A stretch of DNA of 33,209 nt from Rhodospirillaceae bacterium (GTDB lineage: Bacteria; Pseudomonadota; Alphaproteobacteria; Rhodospirillales; Rhodospirillaceae). Below, in pieces: positions 15,935 through 24,982 of this stretch (positions are counted from its first letter, which is position 1; every line of letters starts with the position of its first letter). The notes below the pieces were generated by a model that worked only from the letters and a program-made list of their open reading frames with translations, had not been told where the DNA came from and searched no databases. Position numbers and translations under genes: made by a program. Where the stretch lies: contig SHVO01000019.1 of assembly GCA_009694245.1 (NCBI GenBank), positions 1 to 33,209 on the forward strand, read 5' to 3'.

Positions 15935-16078
15935 TAGAGCATCGTGCCGGAAAGTGGGAGCCGGTTTTCGCGCCGGCGAAGGCTGGCATTAACTAGATGC
16001 GCGCCTTCGCGCGCGGAACGATGCCACCACAAAAAGTTAGAGCAAGCAGGGCGATTCCGAAATCGCGTTGCTTGCTCT
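15935..16078. repeat. modular palindromic repeat, copy C (144 bp)
   Basis: The unit starts TAGAGCATCGTGCCGG and ends TTGCTTGCTCT. It is the inverted counterpart of 9421-9565, with the same module order when read on the opposite strand and about 15 differences by eye. It appears to interrupt an older palindrome whose arms are 15902-15909 and 16081-16088. Confidence 0.85.
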
Positions 16079-16127
16079 CGTCGGGGATGACGACCTTTTT
16101 GATGATCAGAGCTAAATTCATCTCGCG

Positions 16128-16180
16128 CTAGTGGATCGGCCTGACACTTGGTTTCCCCAAGTGTCAGGCCGATCCACTAG
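16128..16180. repeat. 53-bp perfect hairpin
   Basis: Two perfect 24-nt arms begin CTAGTGGATCGGCCTGACAC and are separated by only 5 bases (TTTCC). There is no T tract on either side. It lies 82 bases beyond the stop of the UDP-glucuronate epimerase gene and 479 bases beyond tsaD. I see no second copy in the window. Confidence 0.85.
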
Positions 16181-16197
16181 CCAACCTTTATGATGTA

Positions 16198-16243
16198 GTC
16201 AAAATCCAACACAATCGATGGGATCGAAGCGTTAGATTTTGAC
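16198..16243. repeat. 46-bp imperfect palindrome
   Basis: GTCAAAATCCAAC (16198-16210) pairs with GTTAGATTTTGAC (16231-16243) with one mismatch in 13. The right arm shares AAGCGTTAGATTT with the hemY stop region at 9574-9586. Confidence 0.55.
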
Positions 16244-16261
16244 CACGAGGGCGGGATGTTT

Positions 16262-17272
16262 TTAGACTCTGTAGTAGTCGCGAAACCATGCGACGGTTTT
16301 TGCCAGGCCTTCGTCGAGGGAAATCTTGGGCTGATAGCCGATGGCGCGGTGCAGGGCGCTGACGTCACACCAGGTGCCTTCCACATCCCCCGGCTGCATC
16401 GGCATGAAATGCCGCACGGCTTTCTTGCCGACGTGCTTCTCGAGCGCAGCGATGAAATCCATCAGGTCAACGGGCGCGCCGCGTCCGATGTTGAAGATAC
16501 GAAACGGCGCTACGCCGCTCGCATCCGGCGCCGGCTTCTCCGGATCCCATGATTCGTCGGCCACGGGCACATGATCAATGATGCGCACCACACCCTCAAC
16601 GATGTCGTCGATGAAGGTAAAGTCGCGCATCATCCTGCCATCGTTATAAACCTCGATCGGGTCGCCGGCGATTATCCGCGCGGTGAATTTCTGCGGTGTC
16701 ATGTCGGGTCGCCCCCACGGTCCATAGACCGTGAAGAACCGCAAGCCCGTCACCGGAAATTTAAAAACATGCGCATAGGAATGCGCCAAGAGTTCATTGG
16801 ACCGCTTGCTCGCCGCATAGAGGCTCAAGGGATGCGCCGCGCCGTGGTGTTCGGCGAAGGGCATGGCTTTGTTGGCGCCGTAGACCGAGCTTGTCGAAGC
16901 AAATACAAGATGCGCGACCCGCAATGTCCGCGCCGCTTCCAGCACATTCATAAAGCCGGTGAGGTTGGAATCGACATAGGCCTGGGGATTGTCGATGCCG
17001 TAGCGCACGCCCGGCTGGGCAGCCAGATGCACGATACGCGTCGGCGCGATCCGCTCGCACAGCGCGAGGAGCCCGTCCTTGGTTGCCAGATCCAGGCGGT
17101 GTCCGGTAAAGCCTTTTCGACCGTCAAGCCGCGCCCAGCGCGCCTCCTTCAACTTCACGTCATAATAAGGTGTGAAGCTGTCGATGCCGTGCACAGCCTG
17201 TCCGTCGTCCAGGAGACGCGCGGCGACATGGGCGCCGACAAACCCCGCTGCTCCGGTCAGAAGAATCGTCAT
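16262..17272 (-). CDS. UDP-glucuronate 4-epimerase-like NAD-dependent epimerase
   Basis: The 336-residue extended short-chain dehydrogenase has the N-terminal NAD-binding motif TGAAGFVGAHVAARL. HLAAQPGVRYGIDNPQAYVD is characteristic of UDP-glucuronate/UDP-GlcNAc 4-epimerases such as LspL, WbpP-like or Cap5I. STSSVYG and YAASKRSNE supply the catalytic Ser, Tyr and Lys. The reaction would interconvert UDP-glucuronate and UDP-galacturonate for capsule, exopolysaccharide or LPS. The substrate is inferred from these motifs. The gene stands alone on the minus strand, divergent from gpsA over 136 bp, with a palindrome-rich region after its stop. manC, also a nucleotide-sugar gene, lies about 1.3 kb away. 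Confidence 0.88.
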   Translation of the reverse strand: MTILLTGAAGFVGAHVAARLLDDGQAVHGIDSFTPYYDVKLKEARWARLDGRKGFTGHRLDLATKDGLLALCERIAPTRIVHLAAQPGVRYGIDNPQAYVDSNLTGFMNVLEAARTLRVAHLVFASTSSVYGANKAMPFAEHHGAAHPLSLYAASKRSNELLAHSYAHVFKFPVTGLRFFTVYGPWGRPDMTPQKFTARIIAGDPIEVYNDGRMMRDFTFIDDIVEGVVRIIDHVPVADESWDPEKPAPDASGVAPFRIFNIGRGAPVDLMDFIAALEKHVGKKAVRHFMPMQPGDVEGTWCDVSALHRAIGYQPKISLDEGLAKTVAWFRDYYRV

Positions 17273-17408
17273 GGCATTGGTCTAGGCCGATTTTGTTAAG
17301 TATTGCAACGATCTTCACCTGAATTTGCACCCCTCGACATAGCCCTAAGGCCCATGCCAAGACTTTGGTCGGGCGAGGATTGCGGTAGGGGAGGTCTCCG
17401 GACAGATC

Positions 17409-18419
17409 ATGCAACGCGTGGGAATCATCGGCGCCGGCGCCTGGGGCACGGCCCTGGCGGTCGTGGCGCGCCGGGCTGGCCGCGACGTCGTGATCTGGGC
17501 CCTGGAGCGCGAGGTCATAGCCGCCGTCAACGACCGGCACTGCAATACGCTCTATTTGCCCGAAGTCGCCCTGGACCCGGCCATCATTGCCACCGCCGAT
17601 GTGGCGCGGTCGGCCAACGTCGATATCGTCATGCTCGTGGCCCCGGCACAGCATCTGCGCGGGGTCTGCGTGTCCTTGGCGCCACATCTAAAACCGGGAA
17701 TTCCGGTGGTGAGTTGTGCCAAGGGCATTGAACGTGGCACGTCGGCGCTCATGACCGACGTGGTGGGCGAAACCCTGCCGCAAGCAGTCATGATGGTGCT
17801 CTCGGGTCCGACCTTCGCCCGCGAAGTCGCTCTTGGCCTGCCGACCGCGATAACTTTAGGCGCGGCCGATCAAGCCTTGGGCCGCCAGGTTGCCGAGGCC
17901 ATTGGCACGCCGGCCTTTCGCCCCTATCTGACCGACGATGTGGTCGGCGCCGAGATTGGCGGCGCCGTAAAGAATGTGCTTGCGATTGGCTGCGGCATGG
18001 CTGAGGGCAAGGGTCTAGGCGCCAATGCGCGGGCGGCGCTTCTGACCCGGGGCCTCGCGGAAATCGTACGGCTCGCGCTGGCGCGCGGCGGCCGGCCGGA
18101 AACCCTTATGGGGCTTTCCGGGCTCGGTGATTTGGTGCTCACCGCTACGTCGCTGCAGTCACGCAATTATTCACTCGGCGTTGCCTTGGGCCAGGGCCAG
18201 ACCCTCGACCAAGTCCTAGGAGCGCGGCGTTCGGTCACCGAAGGCGTGACGACGGCCGAGGCGGTCGCGACACTGGCGGTAAAACTCAAGGTCGACATGC
18301 CGATTTGCGCCGCCATCGACAAGGTGCTCAACCACGGAGCCGCCATCGACGATATGCTACGCGGACTGCTAGAACGCCCGTTGCGCGACGAAGTTGATGC
18401 GGCCGTCAAGCGCATCTAA
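17409..18419 (+). CDS. gpsA: NAD(P)H-dependent glycerol-3-phosphate dehydrogenase
   Basis: The product is 336 residues. The N-terminal Rossmann motif is VGIIGAGAWGTALAVVARRA. The signature VMMVLSGPTFAREVALGLPT follows, with the catalytic-lysine region IGGAVKNVLAIGCGMAEG and MGLSGLGDLVLTATS. The enzyme reduces dihydroxyacetone phosphate to sn-glycerol 3-phosphate for phospholipid synthesis. GGGGAGGT lies about 12 bases before the ATG. tsaD-gpsA proximity is common in Alphaproteobacteria, but here the epimerase gene on the opposite strand and a repeat-rich gap separate them. The TAA stop lies within the first arm of a palindromic repeat (18416-18458). Confidence 0.96.
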   Translation: MQRVGIIGAGAWGTALAVVARRAGRDVVIWALEREVIAAVNDRHCNTLYLPEVALDPAIIATADVARSANVDIVMLVAPAQHLRGVCVSLAPHLKPGIPVVSCAKGIERGTSALMTDVVGETLPQAVMMVLSGPTFAREVALGLPTAITLGAADQALGRQVAEAIGTPAFRPYLTDDVVGAEIGGAVKNVLAIGCGMAEGKGLGANARAALLTRGLAEIVRLALARGGRPETLMGLSGLGDLVLTATSLQSRNYSLGVALGQGQTLDQVLGARRSVTEGVTTAEAVATLAVKLKVDMPICAAIDKVLNHGAAIDDMLRGLLERPLRDEVDAAVKRI

Positions 18420-18520
18420 ACCGCTTTTCGTTCAAGCTGAATCGATCGTGCGGTTTAGTGTATTGATTTGGTCGCATTTTCTACGACGAACCGGTACCCA
18501 CTTCGTCGGAAAACGCTCTA
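18416..18520. repeat. modular palindromic repeat, copy E (gamma plus beta end)
   Basis: The first 43 bp (CTAAACCGC ... GCGGTTTAG) match the reverse complement of 4444-4486. Positions 18481-18520 match the reverse complement of the start of copy A (TAGAGCGTKTTCCGACGAA, GGGTACCGGTTCG). It is thus an inverted, internally shortened copy of the arrangement at 4339-4486. It contains the gpsA TAA (18417-18419). Confidence 0.75.
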
Positions 18521-18547
18521 GCGCATCTTGATCGCAAGGAGACAAGC

Positions 18548-20242
18548 GTGAGTAAAGCCGTCCGCCTCTATCCGGTGATTCTATCCGGCGGCAGTGGCTC
18601 GCGGCTCTGGCCGTTGTCGCGCGAGGAGTTTCCGAAGCAGCTGCAACCGCTGACTTCCGAGCGCAGCTTGCTGCAGGATACCGCTCTACGGCTCGATCAA
18701 GCCCGACGCGGGAACTTTCAGCTCCAGGCTCCGATCGTGGTTTGCAACAACGCCCATCGCTTTGTGGTCGCCGAGCAGCTGCGCGCCGTCGGCATCGAAC
18801 CCAAAGCCATCATCGTCGAGCCCGAGGGCCGCAATACCGCGCCGGCGGCCTGCGTTGCCGCGCTGCTTCTTGAAGGTGAGCCGGACGCGCTCATGCTTGT
18901 CATGCCGTCGGATCATCTCGTGCGAATGCCGGAAGCCTTCTTTGAGGCCGTGACCAAGGCCGTGCCCGTGGCGCAAAGCGGACGCCTTGTCGCCTTTGGC
19001 ATCCGCCCGACCGCACCGGCCACGGCTTACGGTTATATCAAACAAGGTGAGACGCTGGAGGGCGCCGCCCATGCCGTCGCGCGGTTTGTCGAAAAGCCCA
19101 ATGCGGCAACGGCGGCGGACTTCGTGAAATCCGGCGACTACTTCTGGAACGGCGGCATCTTCCTGTGGCCCGTCGGGCTCTATCTCAATGAACTCGCCTC
19201 CGGTGAACCACAAATTCCGCCGGCGTGTCGGATCGCGCTCAGTCAAGGACAAAACGACCTTTTCTTCTTTCGCCTCGATGCCGCGGCCTTCGCGAAGGTG
19301 CCCGTGCAGTCCATCGACTACGGCGTCATGGAGCGCACCAAAAAGGCCGCAGTTGTCGCCGTCGACATGGGATGGTCGGACGTCGGCTCCTGGAGTGCGC
19401 TCCACGACGAGGCGGTCCGCGACGCCGCCGGCAATACCATCCTGGGTGACGTCGTTGCGCTCGATACCCACAATTCCTACGTCCGTACCGATAAGCAATT
19501 GACCGCGGTCATCGGCATCAAGAATGCCATCGTCGTGGTTACCGCCGACGCCGTTCTGGTCGCCGATAAAGCCCACGATCAGCAGGTCAAGCAAATCGTC
19601 GAGCGCCTCAAGGCCGCGGGCAGAACCGAGGCCACGGCCCAGGCGCGCACGCACCGGCCCTGGGGATGGTTCCAAACCATGGACGAAGGCCACCGCTTCA
19701 AGGTCAAGCGGCTTTGCGTCAAGCCCGGCGCGAAACTCTCCTTGCAGAAGCATTGGCACCGCAGCGAGCACTGGATCGTTGTCACAGGCTTGGCGCTCGT
19801 GACACGCGGCGACGACGACTTCACCCTGCGCGAAAACGAATCCACTTATATCGCCGCCGGCACGCTCCATCGCCTCGCCAATCCCGGTCAGTCTGAGTTG
19901 CACATGATCGAGGTGCAGTCGGGCGAATACGTCGGCGAGGATGACATTGTGCGCATCGCCGACGACTACGGCCGAAGCGCCGAAAGTGATGCCCGATCGG
20001 GGTCACGGCCTAGGCCGAAGGCCAAAGCAAGAAAAGTCACCGCCAAAAATCTTACGGGCAAGAACCTTGCCGGCAAAAAGCGGCGGCGCAAGTTAAGGCG
20101 CAAGGCGGATCCCGCTGCCGCGCGCCGTCGGCGTGTGAGTCGACATCCCGTGCGCCCATCGACCAAGGTGACCACCAAACTTCGTACCAAAAGGCCTTCG
20201 CCGAAGAGACCGCCACCCAAGCCGCCGCGCAAGCGGCGCTAA
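18548..20242 (+). CDS. manC: mannose-1-phosphate guanylyltransferase/mannose-6-phosphate isomerase with basic C-terminal tail
   Basis: GTG at 18548 follows AAGGAG by 7 bases. Residues 1-340 are the GDP-mannose pyrophosphorylase domain, with the nucleotide-binding LSGGSGSRLWPLSREEFPKQ and RFVEKPNAATA. Residues 355-475 are a cupin isomerase domain (RPWGWFQTMDEG, KRLCVKPGAKLSLQKHWHRS, HWIVVTG). This bifunctional type II enzyme turns fructose-6-phosphate into mannose-6-phosphate and mannose-1-phosphate into GDP-mannose. The usual protein ends near DDIVRIADDYGR. Here about 90 further residues are rich in Lys, Arg and Pro, resembling a histone H1-like or disordered nucleic-acid- or polyanion-binding tail. 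The frame is intact and codon use in the tail remains GC-rich, so a simple late frameshift is possible but not evident. Confidence 0.9.
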   Translation: MSKAVRLYPVILSGGSGSRLWPLSREEFPKQLQPLTSERSLLQDTALRLDQARRGNFQLQAPIVVCNNAHRFVVAEQLRAVGIEPKAIIVEPEGRNTAPAACVAALLLEGEPDALMLVMPSDHLVRMPEAFFEAVTKAVPVAQSGRLVAFGIRPTAPATAYGYIKQGETLEGAAHAVARFVEKPNAATAADFVKSGDYFWNGGIFLWPVGLYLNELASGEPQIPPACRIALSQGQNDLFFFRLDAAAFAKVPVQSIDYGVMERTKKAAVVAVDMGWSDVGSWSALHDEAVRDAAGNTILGDVVALDTHNSYVRTDKQLTAVIGIKNAIVVVTADAVLVADKAHDQQVKQIVERLKAAGRTEATAQARTHRPWGWFQTMDEGHRFKVKRLCVKPGAKLSLQKHWHRSEHWIVVTGLALVTRGDDDFTLRENESTYIAAGTLHRLANPGQSELHMIEVQSGEYVGEDDIVRIADDYGRSAESDARSGSRPRPKAKARKVTAKNLTGKNLAGKKRRRKLRRKADPAAARRRRVSRHPVRPSTKVTTKLRTKRPSPKRPPPKPPRKRR

Positions 20243-20268
20243 CTTAGAATAGAGGGAGTCATAGACTC

Positions 20269-20553
20269 ATGTTCGTTGCCATCATTTGTTACGACAAACC
20301 CAACCACTTGGACCTGCGGCTGAAGACCCGGCCCACACATCTGAGCTACATCGAGAACAGCAATGTAAGGCTCACCTACGGCGGCCCGCTTCTGACCGAT
20401 AACGGCGAAGCGCCCATGGGCTCGCTTTTTGTCGGTGAGTTCGACAGCCTGGACGCGGCGCGCGCCTTCAACAAGAACGATCCCTATAGCCTGGCGGGGC
20501 TGTTCGAAAAGGTCTTGGTCCATCCCACGCGCAAGGTATTCCCGGCGGCGTGA
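20269..20553 (+). CDS. YciI family protein
   Basis: The 94-residue protein has the YciI/YCII pattern: FVAIICYDKPNHLDLRLKTR, PTHLSYIE, GGPLLTDNGEAPMGSLFVGE and PYSLAGLFEKV. The family has a ferredoxin-like fold with conserved His and Asp residues that suggest a small enzymatic role, but its function is unknown for most members. AGGGAG lies 9 bases before the ATG. The stop overlaps the start of the Rieske gene (GTGA, 20550-20553), so the two are probably made together, downstream of manC. Confidence 0.88.
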   Translation: MFVAIICYDKPNHLDLRLKTRPTHLSYIENSNVRLTYGGPLLTDNGEAPMGSLFVGEFDSLDAARAFNKNDPYSLAGLFEKVLVHPTRKVFPAA

Positions 20554-20900
20554 CATGCCAAACCCCTATGGTTGAGCAGGTTCTCTGCCGACTCACCGAT
20601 CTTGACGCCACCGGCGCCAGGGAAATCGTGCTCGACCGGGACGGCGCGCGCTTTCCGGTCTTTGTCGTGAGAGTCGGCGCAGAGATCCGCGGCTATGTGA
20701 ATTCCTGCCCGCACGCGCGGCTGCCGTTGAACTGGAAGGAAGACGCATTCTTCGATGCCATGCGTAGCCACCTTGTTTGCGCCAATCATGGTGCCCGTTT
20801 CGACATCTTGACCGGCAAGTGCCTGCGTGGCCCGTGCAAGGGCCAAAGCCTCGTGCAATTTCCGGTGCGCGTTAAGGGCGAGCGCATCGTTGCGGCGTGA
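20550..20900 (+). CDS. Rieske-type [2Fe-2S] ferredoxin-like protein
   Basis: This is a 116-residue single-domain Rieske protein. The cluster ligands are Cys53 and His55 (SCPHARLP) and Cys77 and His80 (VCANHGARFD), followed by TGKCLRGPCKGQSL. The proteins resemble small Rieske ferredoxins or nitrite-reductase small subunits (NirD-like) and would carry electrons in the cytoplasm. No partner oxygenase or reductase is nearby, so the role is open. GTG at 20550 overlaps the YciI stop, and ATG at 20568 (MVEQVLC) is an equally reasonable start. The next gene downstream is acsA, 85 bp away. Confidence 0.88.
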   Translation: MTCQTPMVEQVLCRLTDLDATGAREIVLDRDGARFPVFVVRVGAEIRGYVNSCPHARLPLNWKEDAFFDAMRSHLVCANHGARFDILTGKCLRGPCKGQSLVQFPVRVKGERIVAA

Positions 20901-20985
20901 CGGCACGCCGCTCGCTATTCCCACGTGACTCCGCCGACGGCGCTTGGCTATCATCGGGCACGAGGACTTAAGGTGAGGGCGTGTC

Positions 20986-22923
<1,938 letters not shown>

Positions 22924-22931
22924 GCGGGATT

Positions 22932-23091
22932 CTAGTGCGGGATGATTTTAGGTTGAAGCGGTGGTGATGATAATTAGGGTCAGAGTAAAATTCCGCACGC
23001 GGTTTGAATATTTCACGACAGCGGAGCGCGGATTTTTACTCTGACCCTAATTATCCGGCGGATGATTTCGGCTAAAATCATCCTGCCCTAG
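22932..23091. repeat. outer palindromic repeat split by an insertion
   Basis: The outer arms CTAGTGCGGGATGATTTTAG (22932-22951) and CTAAAATCATCCTGCCCTAG (23072-23091) are inverted with 18 of 20 matching. The left half (22939-22963) and right half (23059-23084), joined, align with the reverse complement of 7521-7576. The right arm provides the TAG stop of the TPR-like gene (23088-23090). Confidence 0.75.
22964..23058. mobile_element. inner 95-bp palindromic insertion (MITE/REP-like)
   Basis: The terminal inverted repeats at 22970-22996 and 23028-23054 (starting ATAATTAGGGTCAGAGTAAA) match at 26 of 27 bases around a 31-base centre. Comparison with the uninterrupted copy at 7521-7576 shows that these bases are absent there. 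It has no coding capacity, so any mobility would need a transposase supplied from elsewhere. Confidence 0.65.
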
Positions 23092-24482
23092 CGCGCGTTC
23101 TGTGCCGCCAGCATCAGCAACACTTGATCGCGCTGGCTTTCCACGATCTTCAAATTGCTCTCGAGATTGAATTCGGTGAAAACCTGCCCGGCCTGGTCGA
23201 ACGCGTTAGCCGCTTGGCGCAGGCAATCAACATTGCGGGCCGCGACGCCTTTTTCCTTCAGGGCGCTGCCGATGTTGGCCAATGCGGTCGCCCAGACCAG
23301 GGGTGCTGCCGTGCGGCCGCGGGCTTCAGCGATCCTCACGAATACCGCCATGGCCTTGTCGAACAGGTTGGGTTGCTGGGTGAGGCGGCCCATGGTGATC
23401 AACAGACTGCCCAACGAGTTTTGAATGTCGGCCCAGCGTTCCGGCGCCTCGGTTATGGTCCAAATCGCGGTCGCGGCCGGGAAGGCATCGGCGGCCTCCT
23501 TCAAGTGGGCCGGATCGTTTGTCGCCTCGGCGAGGTTGTGCAGCGCCAAACCCAATCTGGTTTTCAATGCCGCATAATCGTCGGCGAAGACTTCCTTGCG
23601 AACCATGGTCAGGGCGGCGCGGTAATATTCGACGGTCTTGTCGGCAAGCTTAGGGCGTTCGCTCTGTCCGCTGATCAAGGACAGCGCGTCGGCGATATGC
23701 GTGCCGATCATGGCGCGTTCGTGGACCGGAAAGGCATCCTCGCCCAGAATCAATGCGCCTTGATAAACCGAAACCGCGCGCTCAAGCGTCTTGATGTCGC
23801 CCGTGCGCGCACCTTCCAGCAGCAGCAGCGCTGCATAGCAGGACTGTGCCGTTGCGCATTCGGCAACCGTGCCGACGGAATCGCCTTCGGCAAATCGCAT
23901 GGCGGCTTTCAAGACCGGCCGAAATAATGCCGCGCGGGCGCGTATGCCGTCGGCGGACTCGACATTGACTGCCGCCAGTGCCGACCCGAAAACCAAGTCG
24001 CCGGTGGCGTCGTCGAACAACGCCGGCACCTCTAAGCGTTCGAGAGCAGAGACCGTCGCGCTATGGGGATGCAAGGGGGTCGCGCGCCCCAAGAAGCGCA
24101 AACGCCAGGACCTGCCGTGCGCCGAGGCTACGCTTTCGCCCCAGATCAAGAGTTCGGCGTTCTCGCGCTTCAACCATCTACGGCCCAGGTCAACGGCCAT
24201 GGAAACGAAAAGAGCTTGACTGTGATCGGCGCCGGGCGCCGTCAGGGGCCGATCGGCAACGGTAATGGACACTCCCATGCGTCCCGACAAGCGGTCATGG
24301 ATATGGCGGGCGGCAAGTCCCTGGATGTCGCCGGCCAGCGGACTGATGAGGATGCGCAATGGATCGATGCCGTAGAGGGCGTCATCGGACTCGTCGGTCG
24401 CGAAGACGTCGGCGTGCGGCGCCTCCTTGCGGGTTCCGGCCGCGGTCGATCGCAACAGATCTATGAACGGCCCGAACACCAT
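23088..24482 (-). CDS. TPR-like protein of unknown function
   Basis: I do not recognise a named family. From ATG 24482 the product has 464 residues. The N-terminal region (about 1-170) has an alpha/beta pattern (GIDPLRILISPLAGDIQGLA, AELLIWGESVASAHGRSWRL). The remainder is helical with TPR-like repeats (TLERAVSVYQGALILGEDA, AALKTRLGLALHNLAEATND, WADIQNSLGSLLITMGRL, WATALANIGSALKEKG), ending in a short coiled segment. Similar TPR arrays occur in proteins that assemble complexes or accompany signalling proteins. No signal peptide or membrane segment is visible. TTG at 24542 would add 20 residues. The stop lies in a palindromic repeat. Confidence 0.75.
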   Translation of the reverse strand: MVFGPFIDLLRSTAAGTRKEAPHADVFATDESDDALYGIDPLRILISPLAGDIQGLAARHIHDRLSGRMGVSITVADRPLTAPGADHSQALFVSMAVDLGRRWLKRENAELLIWGESVASAHGRSWRLRFLGRATPLHPHSATVSALERLEVPALFDDATGDLVFGSALAAVNVESADGIRARAALFRPVLKAAMRFAEGDSVGTVAECATAQSCYAALLLLEGARTGDIKTLERAVSVYQGALILGEDAFPVHERAMIGTHIADALSLISGQSERPKLADKTVEYYRAALTMVRKEVFADDYAALKTRLGLALHNLAEATNDPAHLKEAADAFPAATAIWTITEAPERWADIQNSLGSLLITMGRLTQQPNLFDKAMAVFVRIAEARGRTAAPLVWATALANIGSALKEKGVAARNVDCLRQAANAFDQAGQVFTEFNLESNLKIVESQRDQVLLMLAAQNAR

Positions 24483-24601
24483 AGCGCTGGTTTGTCCTTG
24501 AAAGAGTCGAGATCGGGAAACCCTACCGTACCGGCGAAGCAAGAGCCGGAATCAAACGGTTAGCAGCCCGGGTTTAAAAATCTATTGAGGAATCAGAGGC
24601 T

Positions 24602-24841
24602 CTAGAAATCGGAACAGCGGCCCTTGCGCTCCCAGTCGCCGAAGCGGGTGGGCTCAGGACCTTTGGGGCCGCCAACCTCTTGCGGAGGATTCTCGGCTAC
24701 GGCTGCGCCTCCGCGATCGCTCCGTAAGTTCGCTTGCGGGCCGGGCGCGGCAGGAGGTTTCAGCGCGGCCGCAGCCGGCGACAACGCAAGGGGCGCCGGG
24801 ACGGATGACGGCTGGGACTTGGACTCGGCTTCAGAGATCAT
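24602..24841 (-). CDS. sdhAF4: succinate dehydrogenase assembly factor 4 family protein (DUF1674)
   Basis: This is a 79-residue protein with a disordered Pro/Ala-rich N terminus and the diagnostic C-terminal block GGPKGPEPTRFGDWERKGRC-SDF. That G-P-E-P-T-R-[FY]-G-D-W-E motif defines DUF1674/SdhAF4. In mitochondria and some bacteria the protein binds the flavinylated SdhA subunit and helps it assemble with SdhB. It lies divergently next to rsmB, an arrangement common in Alphaproteobacteria. The sdh genes themselves are not in the window. The 141-bp gap to rsmB (24842-24982) should contain both promoters. Confidence 0.92.
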   Translation of the reverse strand: MISEAESKSQPSSVPAPLALSPAAAALKPPAAPGPQANLRSDRGGAAVAENPPQEVGGPKGPEPTRFGDWERKGRCSDF

Positions 24842-24982
24842 GGCTGGTGAAGCTAGCCTATCGGCGCCGATCTGACACGCCTTGAGATCGCTCCAAGGAC
24901 TTAAATCTAGGTCCGGGCCTCGGTCCTATTTCGCTTAATTTTCCCAAAACCCATAAATTGACAATGCCGCGGTCGTGACGCC

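Noticed and set aside
16128-16180. Intrinsic terminator for the epimerase gene or tsaD
   Set aside because: The stem is much longer than typical, no T tract follows on either strand, and it lies 82 bp from one gene and 479 bp from the other.
18686-19903. Minus-strand open frame of 405 codons opposite manC
   Set aside because: The plus strand encodes a clear ManC with all motifs. The antisense frame has no recognisable domain.
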